64,000 nt of DNA from Sphingopyxis alaskensis RB2256 (GTDB lineage Bacteria > Pseudomonadota > Alphaproteobacteria > Sphingomonadales > Sphingomonadaceae). The notes below the pieces were generated by a model that searched no databases, had not been told where the DNA came from, and saw only the letters and a list, made by a program, of their open reading frames with translations. Positions within the stretch are counted from its first letter, which is position 1. Each line of letters opens with the position of its first letter. A program made the position numbers and the translations under genes. The stretch spans positions 3,041,001 through 3,105,000 of the forward strand of contig NC_008048.1 in NCBI RefSeq assembly GCF_000013985.1, in the 5' to 3' direction. Shown here piece by piece: positions 17,824-26,482 of this stretch.

Positions 17824-18651
17824 ATGTCATTCTATACGTCGCTTTCGGGCCTCAAGGCATCGCAGACCGACATGTCGGTCATCTCGAACAATATCGCCAA
17901 CGCCGGCGCGGTCGGCTTCAAGCGGAGCAAGGCGCAGTTCGGCGACATTTTCGCCTCGTCGCCGACGCAGTCGACGAAGATGATCGCTGGCCAGGGCACG
18001 CGCCTCAATGGCATCACCCAGCAGTTCACGCAGGGCTCGTATGAATCGAGCGAAAAGACGCTCGACCTCGCGATCGTCGGCGAGGGTCTGTTCATCGTCA
18101 AGGGCGAGCCGCCGCGCGAACAGGTCAGCTATACGCGCAACGGTTCGTTCGAACCGACCCCCGACGGCTATGTCATCGACACGACGGGGGCGCGGCTGCA
18201 GCTGCTTCCCGTCGATGCCGTCGGCAATGTCACCGACAACACGCTCGCCGGCGCCTTTGATTTCCAGCTGCCCACCGGCGCGCCGTCGGACCCGGCTTCG
18301 GCGCTGGTGAACGTCACCATCGGCCTCGACGGCCTCGTCACCGCGACCTTTGCCAATGGCGAGGACCAGATGCTCGGCAAGGTGGCGATGGCGACTTTCC
18401 CCACCATGTCGGGCCTGCGTCCGACGGGCGACGCGCACTGGCAGTCGACGGGCGAAAGCGGCCCCCCGACGATCGACGCGGCGACCAACGGGCCGATGGG
18501 CGCGATCCGATCGGGCGCGCTCGAACGCTCGAACGTCGACATCACCGAGGAGCTGGTGATGCTGATGGCGGCGCAGCGCAATTTCCAGGCGAATGCCAAG
18601 GCGATCGAGGGCGCGTCGCAGCTGACCCAGACGATCATCGGCCTGCGCTGA
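17824..18651 (+). CDS. flgE: Flagellar hook protein FlgE, short form
   Basis: A 275-residue hook-family protein in the flgE position. The N-terminal motif (SVISNNIANAGAVGFKRSKA, about residues 18-37) and the C-terminal helix (LVMLMAAQRNFQANAKAI) are intact, as is the central YTRNGSFEPTPDGYVID block. Hook proteins usually have 400 or more residues; here the variable outer domain appears to be missing or very small. Because flgF and flgG are both present separately, this gene must supply the hook subunit. Confidence 0.9.
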   Translation: MSFYTSLSGLKASQTDMSVISNNIANAGAVGFKRSKAQFGDIFASSPTQSTKMIAGQGTRLNGITQQFTQGSYESSEKTLDLAIVGEGLFIVKGEPPREQVSYTRNGSFEPTPDGYVIDTTGARLQLLPVDAVGNVTDNTLAGAFDFQLPTGAPSDPASALVNVTIGLDGLVTATFANGEDQMLGKVAMATFPTMSGLRPTGDAHWQSTGESGPPTIDAATNGPMGAIRSGALERSNVDITEELVMLMAAQRNFQANAKAIEGASQLTQTIIGLR

Positions 18652-18686
18652 ACCATCGCTGACCACCGCTTCCCGGGAGCCAATCC

Positions 18687-19430
18687 ATGGACCGCCTCAT
18701 CTACACCAGCCTCTCCGCGATGCGCGGCAGCATGGCGCGGCAGACGGCGATCGCCAACAATCTGGCGAACGCGCAGACGCCGGGCTTCCGCGCCGATATG
18801 GCGAGCGCGCAGTCGCTCTGGCTCGACGGCAGCGGGCTCGACGCGCGCGCCATGGCGTCCGAAGAGGTGCTGGGTGCCGACATGAAGGCGGGCACCGTCA
18901 CTTCGACGGGCCGCGACCTCGACATCGCGATGCAGGGCGACGCGCTGCTCGTCGTGCAGGCGAAGAATGGCGAGGAGGCCTATACGCGGCGCGGCGATTT
19001 GCAAGTGTCGCCGAGCGGGCTGCTGACCACCGGCGACGGGCATCCCGTGCAGGGCGGCCAGGGCCCGGTGACGATCCCGCCCGCCGATGCGATCAGCATC
19101 GACCAGCAGGGCCGCGTGTGGATCGTGCCGCAGGGCGGCGATCCCGAAAATCCGCAGGAGGTCGACCGGCTGCGGCTTGCGACCCCCGCGGGGTCGGAGG
19201 TCGCCAAGGGGCTCGACGGCCTGTTCCGCGTGAAGGGCGGCGGCATATTGCCCGACGATCCCGAAGCGCGGCTGCTTACCCGTTCGATCGAAGGGTCGAA
19301 CGTCACCGCCACCAGCGCGCTCGTCGAGATGATCGAGGCGAGCCGCAGCTGGGACACCCAATTGAAGATGATCGGCGACGTGCGCGACATGGACAGCGCA
19401 ACCGCCAATCTGATGCAGCTTCCTCGTTAG
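18687..19430 (+). CDS. flgF: Flagellar rod protein FlgF
   Basis: A 247-residue distal-proximal rod protein of normal size. N-terminal motif ARQTAIANNLANAQTPGFRAD (split here by residue 17 onward), central block AYTRRGDLQVSPSGLLTTGD near 97-116, and C-terminal helix ALVEMIEASRSWDTQLKM. The ATG at 18687 has GGGAG 8 nt upstream. Gap of 35 bp from flgE and 11 bp to flgG. Confidence 0.95.
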   Translation: MDRLIYTSLSAMRGSMARQTAIANNLANAQTPGFRADMASAQSLWLDGSGLDARAMASEEVLGADMKAGTVTSTGRDLDIAMQGDALLVVQAKNGEEAYTRRGDLQVSPSGLLTTGDGHPVQGGQGPVTIPPADAISIDQQGRVWIVPQGGDPENPQEVDRLRLATPAGSEVAKGLDGLFRVKGGGILPDDPEARLLTRSIEGSNVTATSALVEMIEASRSWDTQLKMIGDVRDMDSATANLMQLPR

Positions 19431-19441
19431 GAGATAGAGAC

Positions 19442-20227
19442 ATGAGCCTCGGCGCCTTGCACGTCGCACGAACCGGTCTGGATGCGCAAAGCTTTCGGAT
19501 GCAGGTGATCGCGAACAACCTCGCCAACGTCAACACCACGGGCTTCAAGCGCGATCGCGCGAGCTTTGAGACTTTGAGTTATCAATTGATGACGCAGGCC
19601 GGCGCGCCGTCGACGGCGGAAAACCGCTATGCGACGGGGCTGAACCTCGGCACCGGCGTCGCCTTGAACGGCACCGCGCGCATCGACACGCAGGGGACGT
19701 TCCAGACGACGGGCAACGGGCTCGACGTCGCGATCGACGGCGCGGGATATTTCCAGGTCGAACTGCCCGACGGGCGCATCGGTTATACCCGCGCGGGCAA
19801 TTTCGGCCGCGCCCCCGACGGCACGATCGTCACCCCCGACGGCAAGCCGCTGACCCCCGCGATCCAGATTCCCGAAGACGCCGGCAATGTGTCGATCGGG
19901 CTCGACGGCACCGTGTCGGCGACCGCCGCCGACGGCACCGCGCTCGAACTCGGCCGCATCGAGATTGCGCGCTTTTCGAACCCCGCCGGGCTCCAGGCGA
20001 TCGGCGGCAACATGCTCGTCGAGACGCAGGCCTCGGGCGCCCCGCTGGTCGGCGGCGCGGGCGAGGAAGGGCGCGGCACGCTGCGCGGCGGGATGCTCGA
20101 GGGATCGAACGTCAATGTCGTCGAAGAGCTTGTCGACATGATCGAAACGCAGCGCGCCTATGAGGTCAATTCGAAGATGATCTCGGCGACCGACGAGATG
20201 ATGAAAAATGCGTCGCAGACTCTCTGA
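19442..20227 (+). CDS. flgG: Flagellar distal rod protein FlgG
   Basis: A 261-residue distal rod protein of standard length, well conserved: MQVIANNLANVNTTGFKRDR at about 20-39, YTRAGNFGRAPDGTIVTPDG near 115-134, and the C-terminal LVDMIETQRAYEVNSKMISA. The ATG at 19442 follows AGGAGATAGAGAC. Upstream sequence open in the same frame is a shadow of flgF. Its end overlaps flgH by 20 bp. Confidence 0.97.
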   Translation: MSLGALHVARTGLDAQSFRMQVIANNLANVNTTGFKRDRASFETLSYQLMTQAGAPSTAENRYATGLNLGTGVALNGTARIDTQGTFQTTGNGLDVAIDGAGYFQVELPDGRIGYTRAGNFGRAPDGTIVTPDGKPLTPAIQIPEDAGNVSIGLDGTVSATAADGTALELGRIEIARFSNPAGLQAIGGNMLVETQASGAPLVGGAGEEGRGTLRGGMLEGSNVNVVEELVDMIETQRAYEVNSKMISATDEMMKNASQTL

Positions 20228-20867
20228 ACTGGCGATGCTGGCCCTCGCGCTCGCGCCCGTCGCGGTGCAGGCGAAGGACAAGCTGCCGCCCGATGCCTTT
20301 TCGGCGACGATGCCGCTGCCGCCGCCCCCCCCACCTGCGAACGGCTCGATCTTTCAGGGCGCCTATGTGCCGCTGACGTCGGGCGGCCGCGCGGGGCAGG
20401 TCGGCGACATATTGACGATCCAGCTCGTCGAGCGCACCGCGGCGACCAAAAGCAACGCCGCGGGCACCCAGCGCGACGGCGACATCGGCCTCAGCCCGCC
20501 GACCACCGGTCCGCTTTCCTTCTTCAACCCCAGCGATATCGGCATGGGCGGCGGTCAGCAGTTCAAGGGCAAGGGCGAAGCGTCGCAATCGAACGCGCTG
20601 TCGGGCGAGGTCAGCGTGACCGTTGCCGCCGTCTATCCCAATGGTACGATGCTGGTGAAGGGCGAAAAGTTCCTGACGCTCAACCGCGGCGACGAGCGCG
20701 TCCAGATTTCGGGGATCGTCCGCGCTATCGACATCAGCCCCGACAACCGCATCCTGTCGACGCGCGTCGCCAACGCGACGATCCGCTATGTCGGCAAGGG
20801 CGAAATCGCGCGCGCGAGCCGTCAGGGCTGGCTGCAGCGCTTCTTCTCGATGATCAGCCCCTTCTGA
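20208..20867 (+). CDS. flgH: Flagellar L-ring protein FlgH, without a lipobox
   Basis: A 219-residue FlgH, the outer-membrane L-ring subunit. Family blocks are present: VGDILTIQLVERTAA near 64-78, GEVSVTVAAVYPNGTMLVKG near 129-148, and ISGIVRAIDISPDN...STRVANATI near the C-terminus. The N-terminus is a plain Sec signal (MRRRLSELAMLALALAPVAVQA) with no cysteine; indeed no cysteine occurs anywhere in the protein, so it cannot be a classical lipoprotein, unlike most FlgH. I chose the ATG at 20208 inside flgG, since the later ATG at 20235 would lose the basic N-terminus of the signal peptide. Confidence 0.94.
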   Translation: MRRRLSELAMLALALAPVAVQAKDKLPPDAFSATMPLPPPPPPANGSIFQGAYVPLTSGGRAGQVGDILTIQLVERTAATKSNAAGTQRDGDIGLSPPTTGPLSFFNPSDIGMGGGQQFKGKGEASQSNALSGEVSVTVAAVYPNGTMLVKGEKFLTLNRGDERVQISGIVRAIDISPDNRILSTRVANATIRYVGKGEIARASRQGWLQRFFSMISPF

Positions 20868-20876
20868 ATAGAGGAA

Positions 20877-21992
20877 ATGCACGTGATCCAGCGTCCGATC
20901 CTGTTCGCGCTTTTCGCGCTCCTGTTCATGGGCCTCGCCTTCTCGGCGCCCGCGCACGCCGAGCGCATCAAGGACATGGGCCAGTTCCAGGGCCTGCGCG
21001 CCAACCAGCTCACGGGGTACGGCATCGTCGTCGGGCTCGCGGGCACCGGCGACGACAGCCTCGACTATTCGACGCTGGGCATGAAGGGCGCGGTGTCGCG
21101 CTTTGGCCTGACCCTGCCGCCGGGGGTGAACCCGGCGCTCAAAAATGCCGCGGCGGTGATGATCACCGCCGAACTGCCGCCCTTTGCCAAGCCCGGCCAG
21201 CGACTCGACATCACTGTCTCGGCGATCGGCAAGGCGAAATCCTTGCGCGGCGGCACGCTCGTGCTCGCGCCGCTCTATGGCGCCGATGGACAGATTTACG
21301 CGATGGCGCAGGGCAATCTGGTGATCGGCGGGCTCGGCGTCGATGCCGCCGACGGATCGAAGCTGACGGTCAATGTGCCGTCGAGCGGCCGGATCGCGGC
21401 GGGCGCGACGGTCGAACGCGCGGTCGACACCGGCTTTGCGACGAGCGACTGGCTGACCTTCAACCTCCACCAGTTCGACGCGACCAATGCGAAGCGCGTC
21501 ACCGACGCGATCAACGCCGCCATTCCGGGCAGCGCTTCGATGATCGACGGCGCCAGCATCGCCATCCGCACCGCGGGCAATGGCGACGAGCGGATGCGGC
21601 TGATGTCGCGGATCGAGAATCTGACCGTCACGCGCGCCGAGCCGCCCGCAAAGGTCATCGTCAACGCACGCACCGGCACCGTGGTGATCAACGGCGCGGT
21701 CCGCGTCGGCACTGCGGCGGTCAGCCATGGCAAGCTCACCGTGTCGGTCAAGGAATCGCCGATGGTCGTCCAGCCCGCGCCGTTCAGCCGCGGCGAGACC
21801 GCGATCGAACCGTCGAGCGAAATCGAAGTGGCGGAGGATTATCGCCCCGCCTTCCTGATCGAACCCAACGCCTCGCTCTCCCAATTGGTCGATTCGATCA
21901 ACCGGCTGGGCGTTCCCCCCGGCGACCTTGTCGCCATCCTCGAGGCGCTGAGCCAGGCCGGCGCACTCACTGCGGAACTGGTGATCATATGA
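20877..21992 (+). CDS. flgI: Flagellar P-ring protein FlgI
   Basis: A 371-residue periplasmic P-ring subunit. Residues 1-28 are a Sec signal peptide ending AHA. The mature protein shows RIKDMGQFQGLRANQLTGYG, followed by VGLAGTGDDSLDYS, and the C-terminal block ASLSQLVDSINRLGVPPGDL...LEALSQAGAL. ATG 20877 is preceded by GAGGAA. The end overlaps flgJ by 4 bp. Needs FlgA (15974-16486) for assembly. Confidence 0.97.
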   Translation: MHVIQRPILFALFALLFMGLAFSAPAHAERIKDMGQFQGLRANQLTGYGIVVGLAGTGDDSLDYSTLGMKGAVSRFGLTLPPGVNPALKNAAAVMITAELPPFAKPGQRLDITVSAIGKAKSLRGGTLVLAPLYGADGQIYAMAQGNLVIGGLGVDAADGSKLTVNVPSSGRIAAGATVERAVDTGFATSDWLTFNLHQFDATNAKRVTDAINAAIPGSASMIDGASIAIRTAGNGDERMRLMSRIENLTVTRAEPPAKVIVNARTGTVVINGAVRVGTAAVSHGKLTVSVKESPMVVQPAPFSRGETAIEPSSEIEVAEDYRPAFLIEPNASLSQLVDSINRLGVPPGDLVAILEALSQAGALTAELVII

Positions 21993-22306
21993 CGAACCCG
22001 ATTTCTTCCGCGTCGGCGATGCCGACGCTGGCCGCCGGGGGCGGCGGTGACGGCGGGCTGCGCAAGGCGGCCGAGGCGTTCGAGGCGGTGATCCTGCGCC
22101 AGCTGATGGCGTCGATGCGGCAGGCAAAGCTCGGCGATGACATCTTCGGGTCGAGCGCGACCGACAATTTTCGCGAAATGGCCGATGCACGCACCGCCGA
22201 CAGCCTCGCCGCGATGCGCCAGTTCGGCATTGCCGACATGGTCGAACGCCAGTTTCGCGGCCCGCCCGGCGCGTCCGTGGCCCGCTTTGGCGGAGGCGGG
22301 CAATGA
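21989..22306 (+). CDS. flgJ: Rod-binding protein, FlgJ N-terminal domain only
   Basis: A 105-residue protein matching only the rod-binding/capping half of FlgJ (LRKAAEAFEAVILRQLMASM at about 24-43, then ADARTADSLAAMRQFGIADM). The muramidase half found in enterobacterial FlgJ is missing, as in many alphaproteobacteria, and is probably replaced by the separate transglycosylase at 14296-15126. It overlaps flgI and flgK by 4 bp on each side. Confidence 0.92.
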   Translation: MTNPISSASAMPTLAAGGGGDGGLRKAAEAFEAVILRQLMASMRQAKLGDDIFGSSATDNFREMADARTADSLAAMRQFGIADMVERQFRGPPGASVARFGGGGQ

Positions 22307-23628
22307 GCGACCTGCTCGGCATCGGCTACAGCGGGCTCAAGGCCTATTCGCGCGCGCTGTCGACGATCGGCGACAATATCGCCAATGCCCAGACGCCGGG
22401 CTATGCGCGGCGGCGGCTCGAAATGATGGAGGCCGTCGGCGGCGGCAATTCGATCTTCTATCGGGGCAACACCAGTCCCGGCGGCGTCGATATTCGCGGG
22501 CTCGATCGCTCGGTCGACCAGTGGCTGATCGCGGATTCGCGGCTGACCTCCGGCGATGCCGAGCGCGCGGCGGCGCGGCTGGACTGGCTCGGCAAGGTGG
22601 AGGGCGCGCTCAGCGACGAAACCAACGGGATCAAGACCGGGCTCACCAGGCTCTTCACCACCGCCGACCAGCTCACCGCCGACCCCGCGAACCGGACGCT
22701 GCGCGCGCAATTCCTGCAGTCGGTCGACGACATCGCCTCGGGCTTTCGCACCGCCGCCGACCAGCTTGCCGGCATGAGCGATGGCATATCGGGCGCCGCG
22801 ACAAGCGCGGTCGGCGCCTTCAACGCCAATCTTGAGGCGCTCGAACAGATCAACATCGGGCTGCGCAAGGCGCGGCCGGGTTCGACCAACGAGGCGAGCC
22901 TGCTCGACGAACGCGACCGGCTGCTCGACAAATTATCGTCGCAGGCGGGAGTGAGCGCGAGCTTCGACAATAATGGCGCTGTGACGCTGCGCGCGGCAGG
23001 GCCGGGCGACCTGCTCGTCGGCGGCGGCGTGGTCACGCCGATCGCCGTCACCGCCGCGCCCGACGGCCGGCTGTCGTATAGCGTCGGCGGCGCGCCGCTC
23101 GCGATTGCGACGGGTTCGCTCGCGGGGCTGGCCGAGGGCGCGAACCATGTCGCCGACCAGCGCGCCGCACTCGACACGATGGCGGCCGACTTCGCCGCGC
23201 AGCTCAACGCCGCGCATCAGGCTGGCGCCGATGCCAATGGCAATCCGGGCCAGCCGCTGTTCACCGGCGCCAGCGCGGCGACGCTGACCGCGGCGCCGCT
23301 GACGCCCGACCAGGTCGCCGCCGCCGATGCGTCGAGCGGCAACGGCAATATGCTGGCGTTCGGCGCGATGCGCGGCGCGAATGATCCCGAAGCGCGCTGG
23401 TCGGGGCTTATGGCGACGCAGGCGCAGACGGTCGCCGCGGCGCGCGCGCACCATGCCGCCGCGACGACGCGCGCCGATGCGGCGGCCGCGGCGCGCGACG
23501 GCGTCAGCCAGATCGACCTTGATACCGAAGCCGCCGAACTGCTGCGCTATCAGCAGGCCTATTCGGCCGCCGCGCGCACCATTCAGGTCGCGCGCGAAAC
23601 AATGCAAACGCTTCTGAGTTCGCTCTAA
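22303..23628 (+). CDS. flgK: Hook-filament junction protein FlgK
   Basis: A 441-residue hook-associated protein 1. N-terminal signature GYSGLKAYSRALSTIGDNIA (residues about 7-26), followed by NAQTPGYARRR. C-terminal helix LDTEAAELLRYQQAYSAAAR matches the conserved end. Somewhat shorter than the E. coli protein (547) because of a reduced central region. It overlaps flgJ by 4 bp and precedes flgL by 15 bp. FlgN is its likely export chaperone. Confidence 0.95.
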   Translation: MSDLLGIGYSGLKAYSRALSTIGDNIANAQTPGYARRRLEMMEAVGGGNSIFYRGNTSPGGVDIRGLDRSVDQWLIADSRLTSGDAERAAARLDWLGKVEGALSDETNGIKTGLTRLFTTADQLTADPANRTLRAQFLQSVDDIASGFRTAADQLAGMSDGISGAATSAVGAFNANLEALEQINIGLRKARPGSTNEASLLDERDRLLDKLSSQAGVSASFDNNGAVTLRAAGPGDLLVGGGVVTPIAVTAAPDGRLSYSVGGAPLAIATGSLAGLAEGANHVADQRAALDTMAADFAAQLNAAHQAGADANGNPGQPLFTGASAATLTAAPLTPDQVAAADASSGNGNMLAFGAMRGANDPEARWSGLMATQAQTVAAARAHHAAATTRADAAAAARDGVSQIDLDTEAAELLRYQQAYSAAARTIQVARETMQTLLSSL

Positions 23629-23643
23629 GGGAAGGTCGAAACC

Positions 23644-24474
23644 ATGATCAACGCCGTAGGCAATCGCATGACGCGCGAAATCGCGCGCCAGCAAAGCCTC
23701 GCCGAACAGCTCGAGCGGACGCAGATCCAGATTTCGGGCGGCAAGAAACTGCTGCGCATGTCCGACGATCCGGTCGCCGCGCGGCGGATCGCGACGATCG
23801 GCACGACGCAGGCGAGCATGACCGCCTGGTCGGCGAACGTCAATTCGGCCGCCGCGCTCGTGTCGCAGGCCGATGGCGTCATGAAGGCGGTCAGCAATCT
23901 GATGACACGCGCGCGTGAACTGACGCTCGCCGCGGTCAGCGATTCGACGAACCCGGCGGATCGTGCAACGATCGCTGCCGAACTCACCACGATTGCCGAT
24001 GAACTCGATGCGCTCGCCGCGACGCGCGATTCGAATGGCGAGCCGCTGTTTGCGGCGGGTCCCGCGCGCGTGATGCGGTTCGACGCGGACCTCAGCTTTG
24101 CACCGGTGCCTTCGGCCGCCGATATATTCGTCATCGCCGGCAACAGCCTGTCGACGGGCATCCGCGACGCGGCAACCGCGGTTGCCGCGGGTGACACCGC
24201 CGCGATGAACCTGTCGCTCGGCGCGCTGGCGGCCTCGATCAGCCATGTCGCTGACCAGCATGCCCGGATCGGCCTGGCGGGCGGGCGCCTCGACCGCATC
24301 GGCGACGGGCTCGCGGCGCGCGGGATCGCGCTGACCGACGAACGCTCGGTGGTCGAGGACACCGACCTCACCGTCGCGATCGCGCAGCTCAATGCGCAGG
24401 AACTGACGCTCAACGCCGCGCAGGCGGCCTTTGCCAAGATCAACCGGCAGACCTTGTTCGATCTTTTGCGCTGA
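23644..24474 (+). CDS. flgL: Hook-filament junction protein FlgL
   Basis: A 276-residue flagellin-like hook-associated protein 3. The flagellin-type N-terminus has SGGKKLLRMSDDPVAARRI at about 37-55, and the C-terminus ends LTLNAAQAAFAKINRQTLFD. ATG 23644 is preceded by GGGAAGG. Last gene of the flgB-L run; the following gap contains a FliA-type promoter for motA. Confidence 0.94.
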   Translation: MINAVGNRMTREIARQQSLAEQLERTQIQISGGKKLLRMSDDPVAARRIATIGTTQASMTAWSANVNSAAALVSQADGVMKAVSNLMTRARELTLAAVSDSTNPADRATIAAELTTIADELDALAATRDSNGEPLFAAGPARVMRFDADLSFAPVPSAADIFVIAGNSLSTGIRDAATAVAAGDTAAMNLSLGALAASISHVADQHARIGLAGGRLDRIGDGLAARGIALTDERSVVEDTDLTVAIAQLNAQELTLNAAQAAFAKINRQTLFDLLR

Positions 24475-24480
24475 GTGCGC

Positions 24481-24507
24481 TCAAGATCGCGGTCGCGCTG
24501 CCGTTAA
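24481..24507 (+). promoter_or_regulatory. FliA-type promoter for motA-motB
   Basis: -35 TCAA (24481-24484), 15-bp spacer, -10 GCCGTTAA (24500-24507). The -10 is identical to that before flgM and fliD; the -35 differs from TTAA by one base. It lies about 69 bp upstream of motA. Confidence 0.72.
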
Positions 24508-24575
24508 ACATCAAGACGTCCTTTGGATTTGCGGGCGACCGGCCCTGACCGGCGCCCGATTGGAGTGGCCTGCGC

Positions 24576-25439
24576 ATGTTTCCCGTTGTCGGCATTGTCG
24601 TTCTGATCCTGCTGGTTTTCGGGGGTTTTGCGCTGACCGGTGGCAATCTCGGCCCTGTCATGCACGCGCTGCCGCACGAAATGCTCATCATCGGCGGTGC
24701 GGCGCTCGGCTCGCTCATCATCGGCAATTCGGGTGCCGATCTGAAGGCGCTCGCGGGCGGGCTCGGCAAGGTGTTCAAGGGACCGCAGTATAAAAAACAG
24801 GATTATCTCGACTGCATCCTGCTCGTCTCGTCGCTGATGAAAATGATGCGCACCGAAGGGCCGGTGGCGGTCGAACCGCATATCGAGGATCCGAAGAACT
24901 CGACGATTTTCCAGCAATATCCCAAGCTGTTGAAGGACGATACGCTCGTCCACCTGATCTGCGACACGCTGCGCCTCGTCGTCGTCTCCTCGGGCACGCT
25001 CGACCCCCACGCGGTCGAGGAGGTCATGGACAATGCCCTGAAATCGCACCACCACCACAGCATGAAGCCCGCCGATGGCTTGCAGAGCCTCGCCGATGCG
25101 CTCCCGGCGCTCGGCATTGTCGCCGCGGTGCTGGGCGTCGTGAAGACGATGGGCTCGATCGACAAGCCGCCCGAGATTCTCGGCGCGATGATCGGTTCGG
25201 CGCTCGTCGGAACCTTCCTCGGCGTGCTGCTCGCCTATGGACTCGTAGGGCCTTTCGCGACGCGCGCCAGGACCGTGATCGAAAGCGACGGCGCCATCTA
25301 TCATACGGTGAAGCAGCTCATCATCGCTTCGCTCCACGGCCACCCGCAGCCGCTGGTGATCGAGGCGGCGCGATCGGGGGTCGATCATCATAACCAGCCG
25401 AGCTTCGCCGAGGTCTTCGACGGGATGCGGGGCCGCTGA
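24576..25439 (+). CDS. motA: Flagellar stator protein MotA
   Basis: A 287-residue inner-membrane stator subunit. Four hydrophobic segments: about residues 1-20, 33-48, 170-190 and 205-225. The cytoplasmic loop between segments 2 and 3 carries the charged residues that contact FliG. The MotA signature appears around ADALPALGIVAAVLGVVKTM. Length is that of the sodium/proton MotA family (E. coli 295). The stop overlaps the motB start by one base. Confidence 0.96.
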   Translation: MFPVVGIVVLILLVFGGFALTGGNLGPVMHALPHEMLIIGGAALGSLIIGNSGADLKALAGGLGKVFKGPQYKKQDYLDCILLVSSLMKMMRTEGPVAVEPHIEDPKNSTIFQQYPKLLKDDTLVHLICDTLRLVVVSSGTLDPHAVEEVMDNALKSHHHHSMKPADGLQSLADALPALGIVAAVLGVVKTMGSIDKPPEILGAMIGSALVGTFLGVLLAYGLVGPFATRARTVIESDGAIYHTVKQLIIASLHGHPQPLVIEAARSGVDHHNQPSFAEVFDGMRGR

Positions 25440-26302
25440 TGGCCGCGCGGCCCAACACCCCCGTGCGCCCGATCATCGTCAAAAAGGTGATCGAGGCCGG
25501 GCACGGCGGACATCACGGCGGCGCGTGGAAGGTCGCCTATGCCGACTTCGTCACCGCGATGATGGCCTTTTTCCTGCTCATGTGGCTGCTCGGCGCGACG
25601 AATGAGAAGCAGCGCAAGGCGCTCGCCGACTATTTCGCGCCGACCATCGTCCAGAGCAAACAGGACACGGCGGGCTCGAACGGCCTGTTCGGCGGCGATT
25701 CCCTGGTGTCGGTCGACAAATATCCGCACGGCGCGGCGCAGACGGGAACGCGCGCGATGACGATCCCGCGCGACGCGGTGGGCGGCCCGCGCGAGGCGTC
25801 AGGGCGCGCGCGCGAGGCCGAGTCGAAGAGGTTCAGCCTTCTCGCCCAGTCGATGAAGGACCGGATCCAGAGCAAGGGCGACCTCCGGCGGCTCGCGCGC
25901 AACCTGCACTTTACGGAGACGATGGAGGGGCTGCGTATCGACATCGTCGACGACGCCGACTTTTCGATGTTCGCGCTCGGCACCAGCCAGCTTACCCCGG
26001 CCGGCGCGAAACTGTTCGCCGAAGTCGCGGTGCCGATCGCCGAGGCCCCCAACCAGCTGATGATCCGCGGCCATACCGATGCCGCGCCCTGGTCGGCGAA
26101 GTCGGGAACGAACAACTGGCGCCTGTCGGTCGACCGTGCCGAGGTGACACGCCACTATCTCGAGTTCCGGGGTGTCGCCTCGGATCGCTTCGCGCGAATC
26201 GAGGGGGTCGCCGATCGCGAACCCTATATCCCTTCGGACCGATTCGACCCGCGGAACCGGCGCATCTCGATCACGCTTGGCTGGCGCCCCGCAAGGAATT
26301 AG
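25439..26302 (+). CDS. motB: Flagellar stator protein MotB
   Basis: A 287-residue stator subunit. One membrane segment at about residues 34-53 carries the proton-binding Asp36 in YADFVTAMMAF. The periplasmic OmpA-like peptidoglycan-binding domain is at about 180-285 (LMIRGHTDAAPW, LSVDRAEVTRHYLEFRGV, RFDPRNRRISITL). Translationally coupled to motA. Complete. Confidence 0.96.
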   Translation: MAARPNTPVRPIIVKKVIEAGHGGHHGGAWKVAYADFVTAMMAFFLLMWLLGATNEKQRKALADYFAPTIVQSKQDTAGSNGLFGGDSLVSVDKYPHGAAQTGTRAMTIPRDAVGGPREASGRAREAESKRFSLLAQSMKDRIQSKGDLRRLARNLHFTETMEGLRIDIVDDADFSMFALGTSQLTPAGAKLFAEVAVPIAEAPNQLMIRGHTDAAPWSAKSGTNNWRLSVDRAEVTRHYLEFRGVASDRFARIEGVADREPYIPSDRFDPRNRRISITLGWRPARN

Positions 26303-26346
26303 CGCCAATCTGGTGCCATTTCGAAACTGGTTAACGCAAATGCGAC

Positions 26347-26366
26347 GCCAAAGCTTTCACTTTGGC
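26347..26366. terminator. Short hairpin after motB
   Basis: GCCAAAG (26347-26353) pairs with CTTTGGC (26360-26366) over a 6-nt loop, followed by AATAATCATTATATTTG. The stem is only 7 bp and the U-tract poor, so it is a weak terminator candidate. The region 26303-26470 is AT-rich for this genome and probably contains the promoter of the sigma54 activator gene; no sigma54 or FliA site was seen in it. Confidence 0.4.
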
Positions 26367-26482
26367 AATAATCATTATATTTGAATGGGTTATACGATCA
26401 CGGATAAGCTTTTGTTTACCAGTTTCATCAATTTCTGAAGCCATCGAAGGGGCGCCGGGCGGGCGGCGCGATGGAGACCAGA

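Noticed and set aside
20235..20867. Later start for flgH that avoids overlap with flgG
   Set aside because: It removes the three arginines in front of the signal peptide core and leaves a poor export signal; the ATG at 20208 is better.
20166..22322. A 718-codon open frame on the minus strand
   Set aside because: Antisense to flgG-flgH-flgI-flgJ, which are clear family members. Composition is that of a shadow frame.
26303..26330. A TGGCAC-like site on the minus strand near 26310-26318
   Set aside because: It points into the end of motB, has a poor -12 element, and precedes no gene on that strand.
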